A stretch of 64,000 bases of DNA from an uncultured Bacteroidales bacterium (GTDB lineage Bacteria > Bacteroidota > Bacteroidia > Bacteroidales > F082): NCBI GenBank assembly GCA_946405575.1, contig CAMJHP010000007.1, positions 18,031-82,030 on the forward strand. The letters are read 5' to 3'. The notes below the pieces were generated by a model. That model searched no databases. It saw only the letters and a program-made list of their open reading frames with translations, and was not told the DNA's origin. This document shows positions 16,380 to 25,338 of this stretch, one piece after another; within the stretch, counting starts at the first letter, position 1, and every line of letters starts with the position of its first letter. Both the position numbers and the translations under genes were made by a program.

Positions 16380-17588
16380 ATGGAAAACATCCTTCGGAAA
16401 CACTACCTCAATAAGGTGGAAAGGTATTTCGGAAAGAACACGATTATCGTCCTGACAGGGCAAAGACGGGTTGGAAAGAGCTATTTGTTGAAACAATTGC
16501 ATGACCAAAAGCAGAACGAGGCCAACAGCAACGTGATTTATATCGACAAGGAAAAACGGGAGTTCGACTCCATCCAAACGTATCGGGAGCTAAACGACCA
16601 CATAGAGCACCATTATCAAAAAGGGAAGAAAAACTACATCTTCATTGATGAGATTCAAGACATTGAGGAATTTGAGCGCAGTGTTAGAAGCTTCCATACA
16701 GAACCCGATGCAGAAATTGTCATCACAGGAAGCAATGCCAAAATGCTGAGCAACGAATTGAGCACGCTCATTGGAGGTCGTTACAAAGAGATTTACATCC
16801 AATCACTCAGCTACCAAGAGTTCCTCACTTTCCACAACCTTACCGACAATGATGAAACCTTGGCTTTATACATCCAATTCGGAGGTTTGCCAGGCCTCGT
16901 AAAAATCGGCCTTGACGAAGATGATACACGTGAATACCAAATGGACATTTACCATACCGTACTTTTGAAAGACGTTGTTATGCGTAATCAAATCCGCAAC
17001 GTGACCTTCTTGGAAAACTTAGTGCGTTTTCTTGCCGACAATGCTGGCAAACTCGTTTCCGCCAACAGCATTGCAAAGTTCATGAAGTCACAGGGCGAAA
17101 GCGTGACCTCGACCGTTGTCTCCAACTACATCAAGTACCTGACCGAGGCATACATGATTCATCAAGTGAACCGATTCGATATCCACGGCAAACGTCTGTT
17201 CGAAAACAATGACAAGTTTTATTTTGAGGATCATGGCATCCGCAATGCATTGGCAGGAGGAAGTCGTGAAGGCGACATTGAAAAAGTGATTGAAAACATT
17301 ATTTATCAACACCTTATCTATTTGGGCTACACAGTGACCGTCGGTCAGCTACAAGCCGGAGAAATCGATTTTGTATGCACAGCGAAAGGCGGGCAACGAA
17401 AATATGTGCAAGCTGCATTCATCATTGCTGATGAAACCACCCGCGAACGTGAATTTGGCAACCTCCGCGCCATCAAGGACAACTATCCGAAATATGTCAT
17501 CTCGATGACACCACTTGTCACCCGCAACGACGACAACGGCATCACCCACCTCCATTTGAGGAAGTTCTTGATGGAAGGATTGAAATAA
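16380..17588 (+). CDS. AAA-type ATPase with DUF4143 C-terminal domain
   Basis: The 402-residue product has a P-loop (VLTGQRRVGKSYLLKQL), a Walker B (YIFIDEIQDIEEFERSV), a sensor-like IVITGSNAKMLS, an arginine-containing YIQSLSYQEFL segment and a C-terminal DUF4143 nuclease-like domain (YLTEAYMIHQVNRFDIHGKRLF, KFYFEDHGIRNAL, YTVTVGQLQAGEIDFVC). Proteins of this AAA_14-DUF4143 type are abundant in gut Bacteroidales. Their role is not settled, though the C-terminal fold resembles restriction-enzyme cores (E-x-D-F-V). I start at ATG 16380; the 16347 frame begins upstream inside the promoter repeat. It sits beside a methylase and an HNH nuclease in an accessory block. Confidence 0.85.
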   Translation: MENILRKHYLNKVERYFGKNTIIVLTGQRRVGKSYLLKQLHDQKQNEANSNVIYIDKEKREFDSIQTYRELNDHIEHHYQKGKKNYIFIDEIQDIEEFERSVRSFHTEPDAEIVITGSNAKMLSNELSTLIGGRYKEIYIQSLSYQEFLTFHNLTDNDETLALYIQFGGLPGLVKIGLDEDDTREYQMDIYHTVLLKDVVMRNQIRNVTFLENLVRFLADNAGKLVSANSIAKFMKSQGESVTSTVVSNYIKYLTEAYMIHQVNRFDIHGKRLFENNDKFYFEDHGIRNALAGGSREGDIEKVIENIIYQHLIYLGYTVTVGQLQAGEIDFVCTAKGGQRKYVQAAFIIADETTREREFGNLRAIKDNYPKYVISMTPLVTRNDDNGITHLHLRKFLMEGLK

Positions 17589-17592
17589 ACAC

Positions 17593-17600
17593 TATCTTTG
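17593..17600 (+). promoter_or_regulatory. -7 element of the transglutaminase-like gene
   Basis: TATCTTTG exactly matches the consensus, immediately after the ATPase stop codon and 18 bp before the ATG at 17618. Confidence 0.6.
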
Positions 17601-17617
17601 CAGCAAACATTTGCAAT

Positions 17618-20173
17618 ATGAAAAACACTTTATTCATTCTCATTACCGCCTTCGCCATTCTCCTATCCGGATGCAAGGGCGAGACGAAACAAAAGGCTTT
17701 CAACGAAGGAGAAGCCCTGCAATTCCTTTACCAATATATGCCTCTCGGCGACAGTGTGGACTATACCGAGGACTATTACCGCGAATGTGTCCACTATGCC
17801 TTCCTTGCCAAGGAAGAACTGCCTTGGGGAGCCAGCATCCCCGAGCGCGAGTTCAAGCACTTCGTGGTGCCCGTGCGCGTCAACAACGAGAACCTCGACC
17901 ACTTCCGCGCCACCTATTATGAGGAGCTGAAGGACCGCGTGAAAGACCTTTCCTTATATGATGCCGTCCTCGAAGTGAACCACTGGTGCCACGAGCACGT
18001 CAACTACAAAGGCAGCGATAGCCGCACCAGCGCGCCTATGGCCACCATCAAGACCTCGTGGGGTCGCTGCGGCGAAGAGTCGACGCTGCTGGTGACCGCG
18101 TTGCGTACCGTGGGCATCCCGGCCCGACAGGTCTATACCCCCCGCTGGGCCCATTGCGACGACAACCACGCCTGGGTGGAAGCCTGGGTGGACGGGAAAT
18201 GGCATTTCCTCGGTGCATGTGAACCTGAGCCCGTGCTGGATTTGGGTTGGTTCAACGAGCCTGCCTCGCGCACCTTATTATTACATACCCGCGTCTTTGG
18301 CGACTACGATGGTCCCGAAGAAGTCATCAGCCGTAGTGCCAACTACACGGAAATTAACGTGGTGGACAACTATGGAAAGGCTGCCAAGACTACCTTCACA
18401 GTGGTGGACAACGACGGCAAACCACAAGCCAACCTGCCCGTGGAATTCAAGATTTACAACTATGCCGAGTTCTGCACTGTCGTTACAAAAACCACTGACG
18501 AGAATGGTCAGACCTGGCTCACCTCCGGTTTGGGCTGCATGATGGCCTATGCCGCCAAAGACGGTAAGTTTGGCTTCCAAGTGTTCAAGTCGGGCGAGCA
18601 AGAGAATGTCACTATCACCCTCAACCATGAGGAAGGCACTGAAGAAGTCTTCGAATTCGACATAGTGCCGCCTGCACCGACTAGCGTCTTGCCCGAGGTG
18701 ACGGTCGAGATGCGTGCCGAAAACGACCGCCGCATAGCCTTTGAAGACTCGCTGCGCAACGCCTACATCGCCGAATGCAAGAAAGTTCAGATGGAAGAGA
18801 TTATGAATACGGGCAACAAAAAGCTTTGCAGCATCTACGAAAAGACCTGGGGCAACTACCAAACCATCGCCGATTTCGTGAAATACGCCCAAGGCAAAAG
18901 CCAAGAGATCAAAGCTGTAGAGCTGCTCAGCAACATCTCCGACAAAGACTTGCGCGATGTCAGCCTCGAAGTGCTCAAAGACCATCTCGACAACACGCCT
19001 GGTCTCGAGCAATCCATCATTTCCATGCCGCCTGAGCTCTATGCGCAATACATCCTCAGCCCTAGAGTGAGCAATGAAATGATTGTGCCTTACCGCAAAA
19101 CCCTTTCCGAGTTCTTCCCCGAAGCGGAAAGACGGCAATACCATGACAATCCTGCCTTATTGGTCGATTGGGTGAAAAAGAACATACAAGCCGACGATAA
19201 TCTAGCTTTACAGCGCATTCCCATTTCACCTTTGGGTGTGCTGAAAGCCCGCAAGGCCGACCGCCATTCCCGTGACATCTTCTTCGTCAGCATAGCACGC
19301 AGCTTGGGCATCGCGGCACAAATCAACCCAGTGAATGGCAACGTGCAATACTTCGGCAAGGAATGGACCAATGTGGACTTTGAAGCTGCCGAACCTGGCA
19401 GCACCGCAGTGGGATATCTGGACATCCAATACTACCCCATCGCTTCCGTCGCCGACCCGAAATACTACACGCATTTCAGCATCAAGAAGTTTGACGGCCA
19501 GAGCTTCCGCCTCTTGGCCTATGATGCCAAAGATCCTGGCATTGACGACGGTATGATGCTCTCCTCCTTCGAACATCCCACACCTTTGGATGAAGGCTAT
19601 TACATCCTTACGGCAGGCACGCGCTTGGATGACGGCACCGCCCTGACCCACAGCGAGTTTTTCACCATCAAGGCGGGTGAGACCACGCAAGTGAACCTCG
19701 TTTTGCGTCAACCCGATAACGAGCTTCATGTCATCGGCAGTTACTATGCCGACAGCAAATACACCGACCCCGAGACGGGAGAAAAAGGCAACCCTAAACA
19801 AATCATCAAAGACAGCTATTTTATCCTCGGTTATTTGGACCAAGGCAGCGAGCCCACCACACATGCGATGCAAGACATCGCCGCCTTCCGCAAGGACTTT
19901 GAGGGAAACAATCTGCCAATGATTTTCATCTTCAGCAGCAAAGAGGACTACGATAAGTTTAAGCTGAAAAACTTCAGCGAGTTGCCTGAAGGTATCGTTT
20001 ACGGCCTTGATGAAGGAGAGATACGCAATGAAATCGTTGATGGTCTGCACCTCAACACCGATATCCGCCCCATCTTCCTCATTGCCAACGCTAACAGCGA
20101 AGTGGTGTTTGTGAAGCAGGGCTACACGATTGGCTTGGGCGAGCAGATGCTGAAGGTGATGGCGAAACTATAA
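17618..20173 (+). CDS. Transglutaminase-like multidomain lipoprotein
   Basis: An 851-residue predicted lipoprotein (LLSGC lipobox, Cys19). A transglutaminase-like cysteine-protease core spans about residues 95-225. The nucleophile is in WGRCGEES (Cys151) and the histidine is in DDNHAWVEAW (His184). The third position reads GACEPEP, where Glu stands instead of the usual Asp. An Ig/CarboxypepD-like regulatory module follows (VVDNDGKPQANLPVEFKIY), then a long helical region, a second exported-type region and a C-terminal thioredoxin-like fold without a CxxC. Related Bacteroidota proteins are cell-envelope proteins of unknown substrate. It has its own promoter and shares a bidirectional terminator with infB. 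Confidence 0.8.
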   Translation: MKNTLFILITAFAILLSGCKGETKQKAFNEGEALQFLYQYMPLGDSVDYTEDYYRECVHYAFLAKEELPWGASIPEREFKHFVVPVRVNNENLDHFRATYYEELKDRVKDLSLYDAVLEVNHWCHEHVNYKGSDSRTSAPMATIKTSWGRCGEESTLLVTALRTVGIPARQVYTPRWAHCDDNHAWVEAWVDGKWHFLGACEPEPVLDLGWFNEPASRTLLLHTRVFGDYDGPEEVISRSANYTEINVVDNYGKAAKTTFTVVDNDGKPQANLPVEFKIYNYAEFCTVVTKTTDENGQTWLTSGLGCMMAYAAKDGKFGFQVFKSGEQENVTITLNHEEGTEEVFEFDIVPPAPTSVLPEVTVEMRAENDRRIAFEDSLRNAYIAECKKVQMEEIMNTGNKKLCSIYEKTWGNYQTIADFVKYAQGKSQEIKAVELLSNISDKDLRDVSLEVLKDHLDNTPGLEQSIISMPPELYAQYILSPRVSNEMIVPYRKTLSEFFPEAERRQYHDNPALLVDWVKKNIQADDNLALQRIPISPLGVLKARKADRHSRDIFFVSIARSLGIAAQINPVNGNVQYFGKEWTNVDFEAAEPGSTAVGYLDIQYYPIASVADPKYYTHFSIKKFDGQSFRLLAYDAKDPGIDDGMMLSSFEHPTPLDEGYYILTAGTRLDDGTALTHSEFFTIKAGETTQVNLVLRQPDNELHVIGSYYADSKYTDPETGEKGNPKQIIKDSYFILGYLDQGSEPTTHAMQDIAAFRKDFEGNNLPMIFIFSSKEDYDKFKLKNFSELPEGIVYGLDEGEIRNEIVDGLHLNTDIRPIFLIANANSEVVFVKQGYTIGLGEQMLKVMAKL

Positions 20174-20193
20174 TATCACCATCCAAATTACAC

Positions 20194-20228
20194 ATAAAGC
20201 CTCGACAAACTTGTTGCCGAGGCTTTAT
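20194..20228. terminator. Bidirectional terminator between the transglutaminase-like gene and infB
   Basis: An 11-bp perfect inverted repeat, ATAAAGCCTCG (20194-20204) and CGAGGCTTTAT (20218-20228), sits between two convergent genes. Confidence 0.65.
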
Positions 20229-20246
20229 CATTCAGTAAACTATCGC

Positions 20247-23159
20247 TTACAACTTCCTAGCGACTTCCTTCTCCGTATAACCCTCGATAATGTCGCCGAC
20301 CTTGATGTCGTTGAAGTTTTCGATGTTCAAGCCACAGTCCATACCGGCACTGACTTCCTTCACATCGTCCTTGTACCGCTTCAAGGAGCCGAGCACGCCC
20401 GTGTAGATGACGATACCGTCGCGGATGACACGGATCTTGGTGTTGCGGGTGACCTTGCCGTCCAAGACCATACAGCCGGCGATGGTGCCGACCTTGCTGA
20501 TCTTGAAGGTCTCACGGATTTCGAGGTTGCAGGTGACCACCTCCTCGATTTCGGGAGCCAACATACCTTCGATAGCGGCCTTGATTTCTTCGATGGCGGT
20601 GTAAATGATGGAGTAAAGGCGGATGTCAATCTTCTCATTTTCAGCCATCTTACGCGCTTGTGCCGTAGGACGTACATTGAAGCCCACGATGATAGCATTG
20701 GAAGCCGAAGCCAACATCACATCCGACTCGCTGATGGCACCCACCGACTTGTGAATGACATTGACCTGCACCTCCTCGGTGGAGAGCTTCAGCAAGCTGT
20801 CGGCCAGAGCCTCAACGGAGCCGTCCACGTCGGCTTTGACGATGATGTTAAGCTCCTTGAAGTCGCCGATAGCGATACGACGGCCGATTTCGTCCAAGGT
20901 GATGTGCGGGCTGGTGCGGCGCGTCTGTTCGCGTTGCAACTGCTCACGACGGTTGGCAATGGCTTTCACCTCACGCTCATCGGTCATCACATTGAAGGCA
21001 TCACCCGGCATGGGTGCGCCATTCAGACCTAGCAACAACACCGGCACCGAAGGACCAGCCTCCTTGACAGGACGGTTGTGGTCATCGAACATGGCCTTCA
21101 CCTTACCGAAGGTGGTACCAGCGAGCACCATATCACCAATCTTCAGGGTGCCGTTCTGCACCAGGATCTTGGCCACATAGCCACGGCCTTTGTCCAAAGC
21201 GGACTCGATGACCGTGCCTTTGGCCAGACGGTTCGGGTTAGCCTTCAAGTCGAGGAACTCGGCCTCAAGCAACACCTTTTCAAGCAGTGCATCAACGTTC
21301 AAACCAATCTTAGCGGCGATTTCCTGGTCTTGGTACTTACCGCCCCAGCTCTCAACGAGGATGTTCATGTTGGCCAACTGCTCACGGATCTTGTCGGGGT
21401 TGGCGGTGGGCTTATCGATCTTATTCAGAGCAAAGACGATAGGCACGCCAGCGGCCTGTGCATGGTTGATAGCCTCGACGGTCTGCGGCATCACGCTGTC
21501 GTCGGTAGCAATGACGATGATGGCGACGTCGGTGATCTTGGCACCACGGGCACGCATGGCCGTGAAGGCTTCGTGACCAGGGGTATCCAAGAAGGTAATC
21601 TTTTTGCCGCTTTCGGTGGTCACCTCATAGGCACCGATGTGTTGGGTGATACCACCTGCCTCACCAGCCACCACGTTAGTATTACGGATATAGTCCAAAA
21701 GCTTGGTCTTACCATGGTCGACGTGACCCATGACGGTGACGACGGGAGCTCGTGGAACAAGATCTTCTTCACGGTCAACCTCATCTGTCTCAGCAATAGC
21801 TTCCTGCACATCGGCACTCACGAAGTCGACTTGGAAGCCAAATTCTTCGGCAACGACAGAAAGTGCCTCAGCATCAAGACGTTGGTTAATAGAAACTGGC
21901 ATACCTAAGCTCATGCAGGTGCCGATAACCTTTACGACGGGTACATTCATCATGGTAGCCAACTCATTGGCAGTGACGAACTCCGTCACTTTAAGGACCT
22001 TCTTATCCTCTTCCTGACGCATCATCTCCTCCATCATGCTGCCCGCCACTGCCTGACGTTTCTCGCGACGGTGCTTGGAGGTCTTCGACTTGCCCATAGG
22101 AGCGAGGCGTGCCAAAGTGTCCTTGATCTGCTTAGAGATTTCCTCTTCGCTCAGTTCAGGTTTCTCCTCACGCTTCGATTTCTTATCCTTTTTGCTCAGT
22201 TTTGCATTATCTTTCGAGCCTTTCTTACCACCTTGATCAGCAGGTTTCTGACCCTTGCCTTGTTTGTTGCCTTCCTGCTTCTTTCCGCCAGCGTTCACAT
22301 TTGGACCAGTCGGGTTCTCCGATGAACCTTCAGGTTTGCCACCCATAATGCGTTTGCGTTTCTTTTTCTTTGATTCACTAGGCTTGCCGCTTTTCTTCTC
22401 CACAGGCAATTCCAAAGTGCCCAAAACAGTGGGACCCGTTAACTTTGGAGCTTCCAATTTAATCACCCTTGGCTCGACAGGCTTTTCTTCTTTAGGAGTG
22501 GCAGCCTTGGCGGGCTCTTCCTTCTTTTTCTCCACAGGTTTTTGCTGTTGTTGAGGCTTTTCCTGTTTCTTTTCCTGAGGCTGGACAGGCTGTTTTTCAG
22601 GCTTTTTCTCTGGTTTCTTTTCCTGTTTCTTCTCCTGACGAGGTTTTGGCGTAAGGTCAATCTTCCCGACAATATTCAACGAGATGCCCGTAGGGTTGTC
22701 TTCCTTCTTTTCAGGCTCAACCATTACAGGTTCCTTCTTCTCAGGCTCAACTTCAACTTCTTGCTTCGGAGTTTCTTCCTTGACTTCTACCTTTTCCGGC
22801 TCAGCAACTACAGGCTTTGTCGTCTTTTTTGTCGGCGATGATATTGTGGTCGTGCGGATAATCACCTCTTCATGGTCTTCCTCATCGACGTTTTTTTGCG
22901 ATTGCAATGCCGAATCAACGGAAACACTACCACCCTTGTAAGAGAGGTTACCCAACTTCATAGCCTCATTCTTCACTTCCTTTTCGCCCTGGTATTCCTT
23001 CACGAGCAGCGCATACATATCTGCCGTGAGTTTCGTGTTGGGAGAGGAATCCACCTGAAATCCCTTTTTGGTAAGGAATTCCACAATGGTGTCCTTTCCC
23101 ACATTGAATTCTTTTGCCGCTTTAGACAATCGAATTGAAAAATTAGTTTCTTCGGACAT
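20247..23159 (-). CDS. infB: Translation initiation factor IF-2
   Basis: IF-2 is the GTPase that places initiator fMet-tRNA on the 30S subunit and promotes subunit joining. The 970-residue product has an N-terminal IF2_N domain ([21 protein letters not shown]), a long Lys/Glu/Pro/Gln-rich linker from about residue 70 to 360, and the G domain: [50 protein letters not shown]. Beta-barrel domains and the C-terminal fMet-tRNA-binding domain end in [19 protein letters not shown] start at ATG 23159 (MSEETNFS); the 23222 frame overlaps the end of nusA. It is the last gene of a rimP-nusA-infB operon, 43 bp after nusA. Confidence 0.97.
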   Translation of the reverse strand: MSEETNFSIRLSKAAKEFNVGKDTIVEFLTKKGFQVDSSPNTKLTADMYALLVKEYQGEKEVKNEAMKLGNLSYKGGSVSVDSALQSQKNVDEEDHEEVIIRTTTISSPTKKTTKPVVAEPEKVEVKEETPKQEVEVEPEKKEPVMVEPEKKEDNPTGISLNIVGKIDLTPKPRQEKKQEKKPEKKPEKQPVQPQEKKQEKPQQQQKPVEKKKEEPAKAATPKEEKPVEPRVIKLEAPKLTGPTVLGTLELPVEKKSGKPSESKKKKRKRIMGGKPEGSSENPTGPNVNAGGKKQEGNKQGKGQKPADQGGKKGSKDNAKLSKKDKKSKREEKPELSEEEISKQIKDTLARLAPMGKSKTSKHRREKRQAVAGSMMEEMMRQEEDKKVLKVTEFVTANELATMMNVPVVKVIGTCMSLGMPVSINQRLDAEALSVVAEEFGFQVDFVSADVQEAIAETDEVDREEDLVPRAPVVTVMGHVDHGKTKLLDYIRNTNVVAGEAGGITQHIGAYEVTTESGKKITFLDTPGHEAFTAMRARGAKITDVAIIVIATDDSVMPQTVEAINHAQAAGVPIVFALNKIDKPTANPDKIREQLANMNILVESWGGKYQDQEIAAKIGLNVDALLEKVLLEAEFLDLKANPNRLAKGTVIESALDKGRGYVAKILVQNGTLKIGDMVLAGTTFGKVKAMFDDHNRPVKEAGPSVPVLLLGLNGAPMPGDAFNVMTDEREVKAIANRREQLQREQTRRTSPHITLDEIGRRIAIGDFKELNIIVKADVDGSVEALADSLLKLSTEEVQVNVIHKSVGAISESDVMLASASNAIIVGFNVRPTAQARKMAENEKIDIRLYSIIYTAIEEIKAAIEGMLAPEIEEVVTCNLEIRETFKISKVGTIAGCMVLDGKVTRNTKIRVIRDGIVIYTGVLGSLKRYKDDVKEVSAGMDCGLNIENFNDIKVGDIIEGYTEKEVARKL

Positions 23160-23202
23160 AGTTTCTTCTCTTTGTTTCTCGTTTATATTTACTGCCTTGG
23201 CA

Positions 23203-24462
23203 TCATTCGGCATCTTGTTCAAATTCGGCTTTCAGGATGCGGAACACATCCTTGACGGTCTCAATTTCAAGGTCGGCACGGTTAGCCACCTCCTCAGGGG
23301 TGTACGACAACACAGCCTTGGCCGTATCGCAACCCATACGGATGAGTGAGTCAATGACCCACTGATCGATTTCGTCGGAGAACTCTTGCAGGTCAACATC
23401 CTCTTCAGCGTTGTCGGCCTCACTGTTGCGGTAAACATCAATCTCATAGCCTGTCAGCTTACCGGCAAGTTTGATGTTGTAGCCGCCCTTACCAATAGCG
23501 AGGCTGATTTGGTCGTTCTCCATATACACATTGGCCATCGTGTTGTCGCTGCTCAATACAATGTTCGTAATCTTAGCAGGGCTAAGGGCACGAGTAATGA
23601 GCAGAATGGGGTTGGTGGTCCAAGGAATGACATCGATGTTCTCGTTGCGCAATTCGCGGACGATACCGTGAATACGTGTTCCTTTCATACCCACACAAGC
23701 ACCGACAGGGTCAATGCGGTCATCGTATGACTCAACGGCAATCTTGGCACGCTGACCAGGTTCACGGACAATCTTCTTGATGGTGATGAGGCCATCGTAA
23801 ATCTCAGGCACCTCAGCCTCAAGCAAACGCTGCAAGAAAATTTCGGAAGTACGCGACAGAGTGACCACCGGCGAACCGTTAATGCTCTCCACACTCTTCA
23901 CGATGGCACGGATGGTGTCACCTTTACTATATTTATCAGCAGGAATCTGTTCCGCCTTGGGCAGAATCAATTCGATATTCTCATCATCGACGACCACGAT
24001 TTCGCGTTTCCACACATGTGCCACCTCAGCTGTGATAATCTCACCGACTTTCTCCTTGTACTTCTGGAAGATGTTTTCCTTCTCATACTCAGAAACTTTA
24101 GTCTGAAGGTTCTGGCGCAGCGCAAGGATATCGCGGCGACCGAAGCTCTCAATACGCAACTCTTCGTTCACTTCCTCTCCCACCTCAAAATCGGGTTCAA
24201 TCTTGATGGCATCCGACAGCTTGATTTCGCGCAACGGGTCGGTCAATTTGTCGTCTTCCACTACTGTACGATTGTGGTAGATTTCGAAATCACCCTTGTC
24301 GACATTGACGATAATGTCGATGAAATCGTTGGTGTCTGTGTCGAACTTCTTGTTCAACATACCACGGAACACATCCTCGATGATGCGCATCATAGCTTCA
24401 CGGTCGATGTTCTTGAATTCCTTGAATTCCGAAAAAGTTTCTACTAATTTGTAGTTGTCCAT
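23203..24462 (-). CDS. nusA: Transcription termination/antitermination factor NusA
   Basis: NusA binds RNA polymerase and nascent RNA to modulate pausing, termination and antitermination. The 419-residue product has the N-terminal polymerase-binding domain, an S1 domain ([18 protein letters not shown]), and the KH1/KH2 domains ([58 protein letters not shown]). A short acidic C-terminus has a helix-hairpin-helix-like segment ([26 protein letters not shown]). It lacks the duplicated acidic repeats of the E. coli protein. It lies between rimP and infB, the standard bacterial order. Confidence 0.97.
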   Translation of the reverse strand: MDNYKLVETFSEFKEFKNIDREAMMRIIEDVFRGMLNKKFDTDTNDFIDIIVNVDKGDFEIYHNRTVVEDDKLTDPLREIKLSDAIKIEPDFEVGEEVNEELRIESFGRRDILALRQNLQTKVSEYEKENIFQKYKEKVGEIITAEVAHVWKREIVVVDDENIELILPKAEQIPADKYSKGDTIRAIVKSVESINGSPVVTLSRTSEIFLQRLLEAEVPEIYDGLITIKKIVREPGQRAKIAVESYDDRIDPVGACVGMKGTRIHGIVRELRNENIDVIPWTTNPILLITRALSPAKITNIVLSSDNTMANVYMENDQISLAIGKGGYNIKLAGKLTGYEIDVYRNSEADNAEEDVDLQEFSDEIDQWVIDSLIRMGCDTAKAVLSYTPEEVANRADLEIETVKDVFRILKAEFEQDAE

Positions 24463-24507
24463 TTTTATATTGTTGATTTAATATTCAAAGTTTTAAAATT
24501 CAAAGAT

Positions 24508-24963
24508 TTAAAAGATTATTGCGGGTTTGATTTCCACTTTTTTGCGTTCAAAGAACAAATTGACGGGTTCCTCAGCGGGTTTCTTCTTGGTAGCTTTCTT
24601 GGGTGCGGGAGCAAATTCCACCTTTTCGGCATCAAAACCCACCAACTTGCCTTGCATCTTGCCCATTTCTTTCGTCTTCACCTCCACGTCCTTGCCTACA
24701 TATTTCTGCAACTGACGGTCCAGCTTCAAGGCACCCGAGAGCCCCCATGAGAGCACACTCAGCTCGTAGTCTTCAACATCGCGGTCGAGTTTCTCATTGA
24801 TGTAACGGCTCAACTCGGCACAATGGTCAATGTTGACGGCTGTGTCGGAATCGACGTAGACCTCAATCACGTTGTTGGGCTTTACCTTCACTTCCACGAG
24901 GAAGCGGTCGGTGTTGGCGAGGGCTTCTTCGCAGAGGGTTGCTACTTGTTCTTTGTTAATCAT
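24508..24963 (-). CDS. rimP: Ribosome maturation factor RimP
   Basis: RimP assists 30S subunit assembly. The 151-residue product fits the family: an N-terminal alpha/beta domain (VEVKVKPNNVIEVYVDSDTAVNIDHCAELSRYINEKLD), the segment ELSVLSWGLSGALK in place of the usual VSSPGL-PL, a C-terminal SH3-like domain (VGKDVEVKTKEMGKMQGKLVGFD) and a lysine-rich insertion (PKKATKKKPAEEP). It is the first gene of the rimP-nusA-infB operon. AT-rich spacers with AATTCAAAGATTTAAAA-type repeats flank it on both sides. Confidence 0.92.
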   Translation of the reverse strand: MINKEQVATLCEEALANTDRFLVEVKVKPNNVIEVYVDSDTAVNIDHCAELSRYINEKLDRDVEDYELSVLSWGLSGALKLDRQLQKYVGKDVEVKTKEMGKMQGKLVGFDAEKVEFAPAPKKATKKKPAEEPVNLFFERKKVEIKPAIIF

Positions 24964-25012
24964 TTGAAATTCAAAGATTTAAAATTCAAAATTTAAAATT
25001 CCAACTTCAAAT

Positions 25013-25042
25013 AAAAAAACCTGTTACTCAAAGTAGCAGGTT
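25013..25042 (-). terminator. Terminator of tRNA-Gln
   Basis: On the minus strand AACCTGCTACT and AGTAACAGGTT pair (25042-25032 and 25028-25018, one wobble) around a short loop. A run of seven T follows (25019-25013), directly downstream of the tRNA. Confidence 0.65.
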
Positions 25043-25059
25043 TTTTCTTCCACCTCAAG

Positions 25060-25130
25060 TTGTCGAGCAAGGATTCGAACCTTGACAGGCAGAACCAAAA
25101 TCTGCAGTGCTGCCATTACACCACTCGACA
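25060..25130 (-). tRNA. tRNA-Gln (anticodon UUG)
   Basis: The minus strand folds as a tRNA. The acceptor stem TGTCGAG/CTCGACA is perfect, the D arm holds GTGTAATGGCAGCAC, and the anticodon stem GCAGA/TCTGC encloses loop TTTTGGT (anticodon TTG). The T arm is CAAGG-TTCGAAT-CCTTG. Position 25060 gives the discriminator A. CCA is not encoded. Confidence 0.95.
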
Positions 25131-25153
25131 TCATTCGTTCCCGAATGCGGCTG

Positions 25154-25161
25154 CAAAAGTA
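25154..25161 (-). promoter_or_regulatory. -7 element of tRNA-Gln
   Basis: The minus strand reads TACTTTTG, matching TAnnTTTG, 24 bp upstream of the mature tRNA end. Confidence 0.55.
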
Positions 25162-25275
25162 CAACTAATTTCGTTACGTGCAAGCGTTTTTTTCATTTTT
25201 TTTCAAAAAAGATGATTTCGCACACTACGAAAAACCTTTTTGTCGTTTTTCAAATCGGTCAAAGCCAAAAAACAG

Positions 25276-25283
25276 TATCTTTG
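25276..25283 (+). promoter_or_regulatory. -7 element of the DUF2723 gene
   Basis: TATCTTTG followed by CAG matches the consensus and lies 56 bp before the ATG at 25339. Confidence 0.6.
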
Positions 25284-25338
25284 CAGTTTGGCAAAGGCCA
25301 AAAACGGTTGAAAATCAACAAATAGCTTTTATATCATT

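Noticed and set aside
18281..19144. 287-codon antisense frame inside the transglutaminase-like gene
   Set aside because: It is covered entirely by a gene with a signal peptide and catalytic motifs; the antisense product shows no recognisable features.
20211..21032. 273-codon frame opposite the end of infB
   Set aside because: Mirror-frame artefact of the conserved infB C-terminal coding sequence.
24481..25010. AATTCAAAGATTTAAAA-type repeats around rimP
   Set aside because: Simple AT-rich spacer typical of this phylum; too degenerate to call an element.
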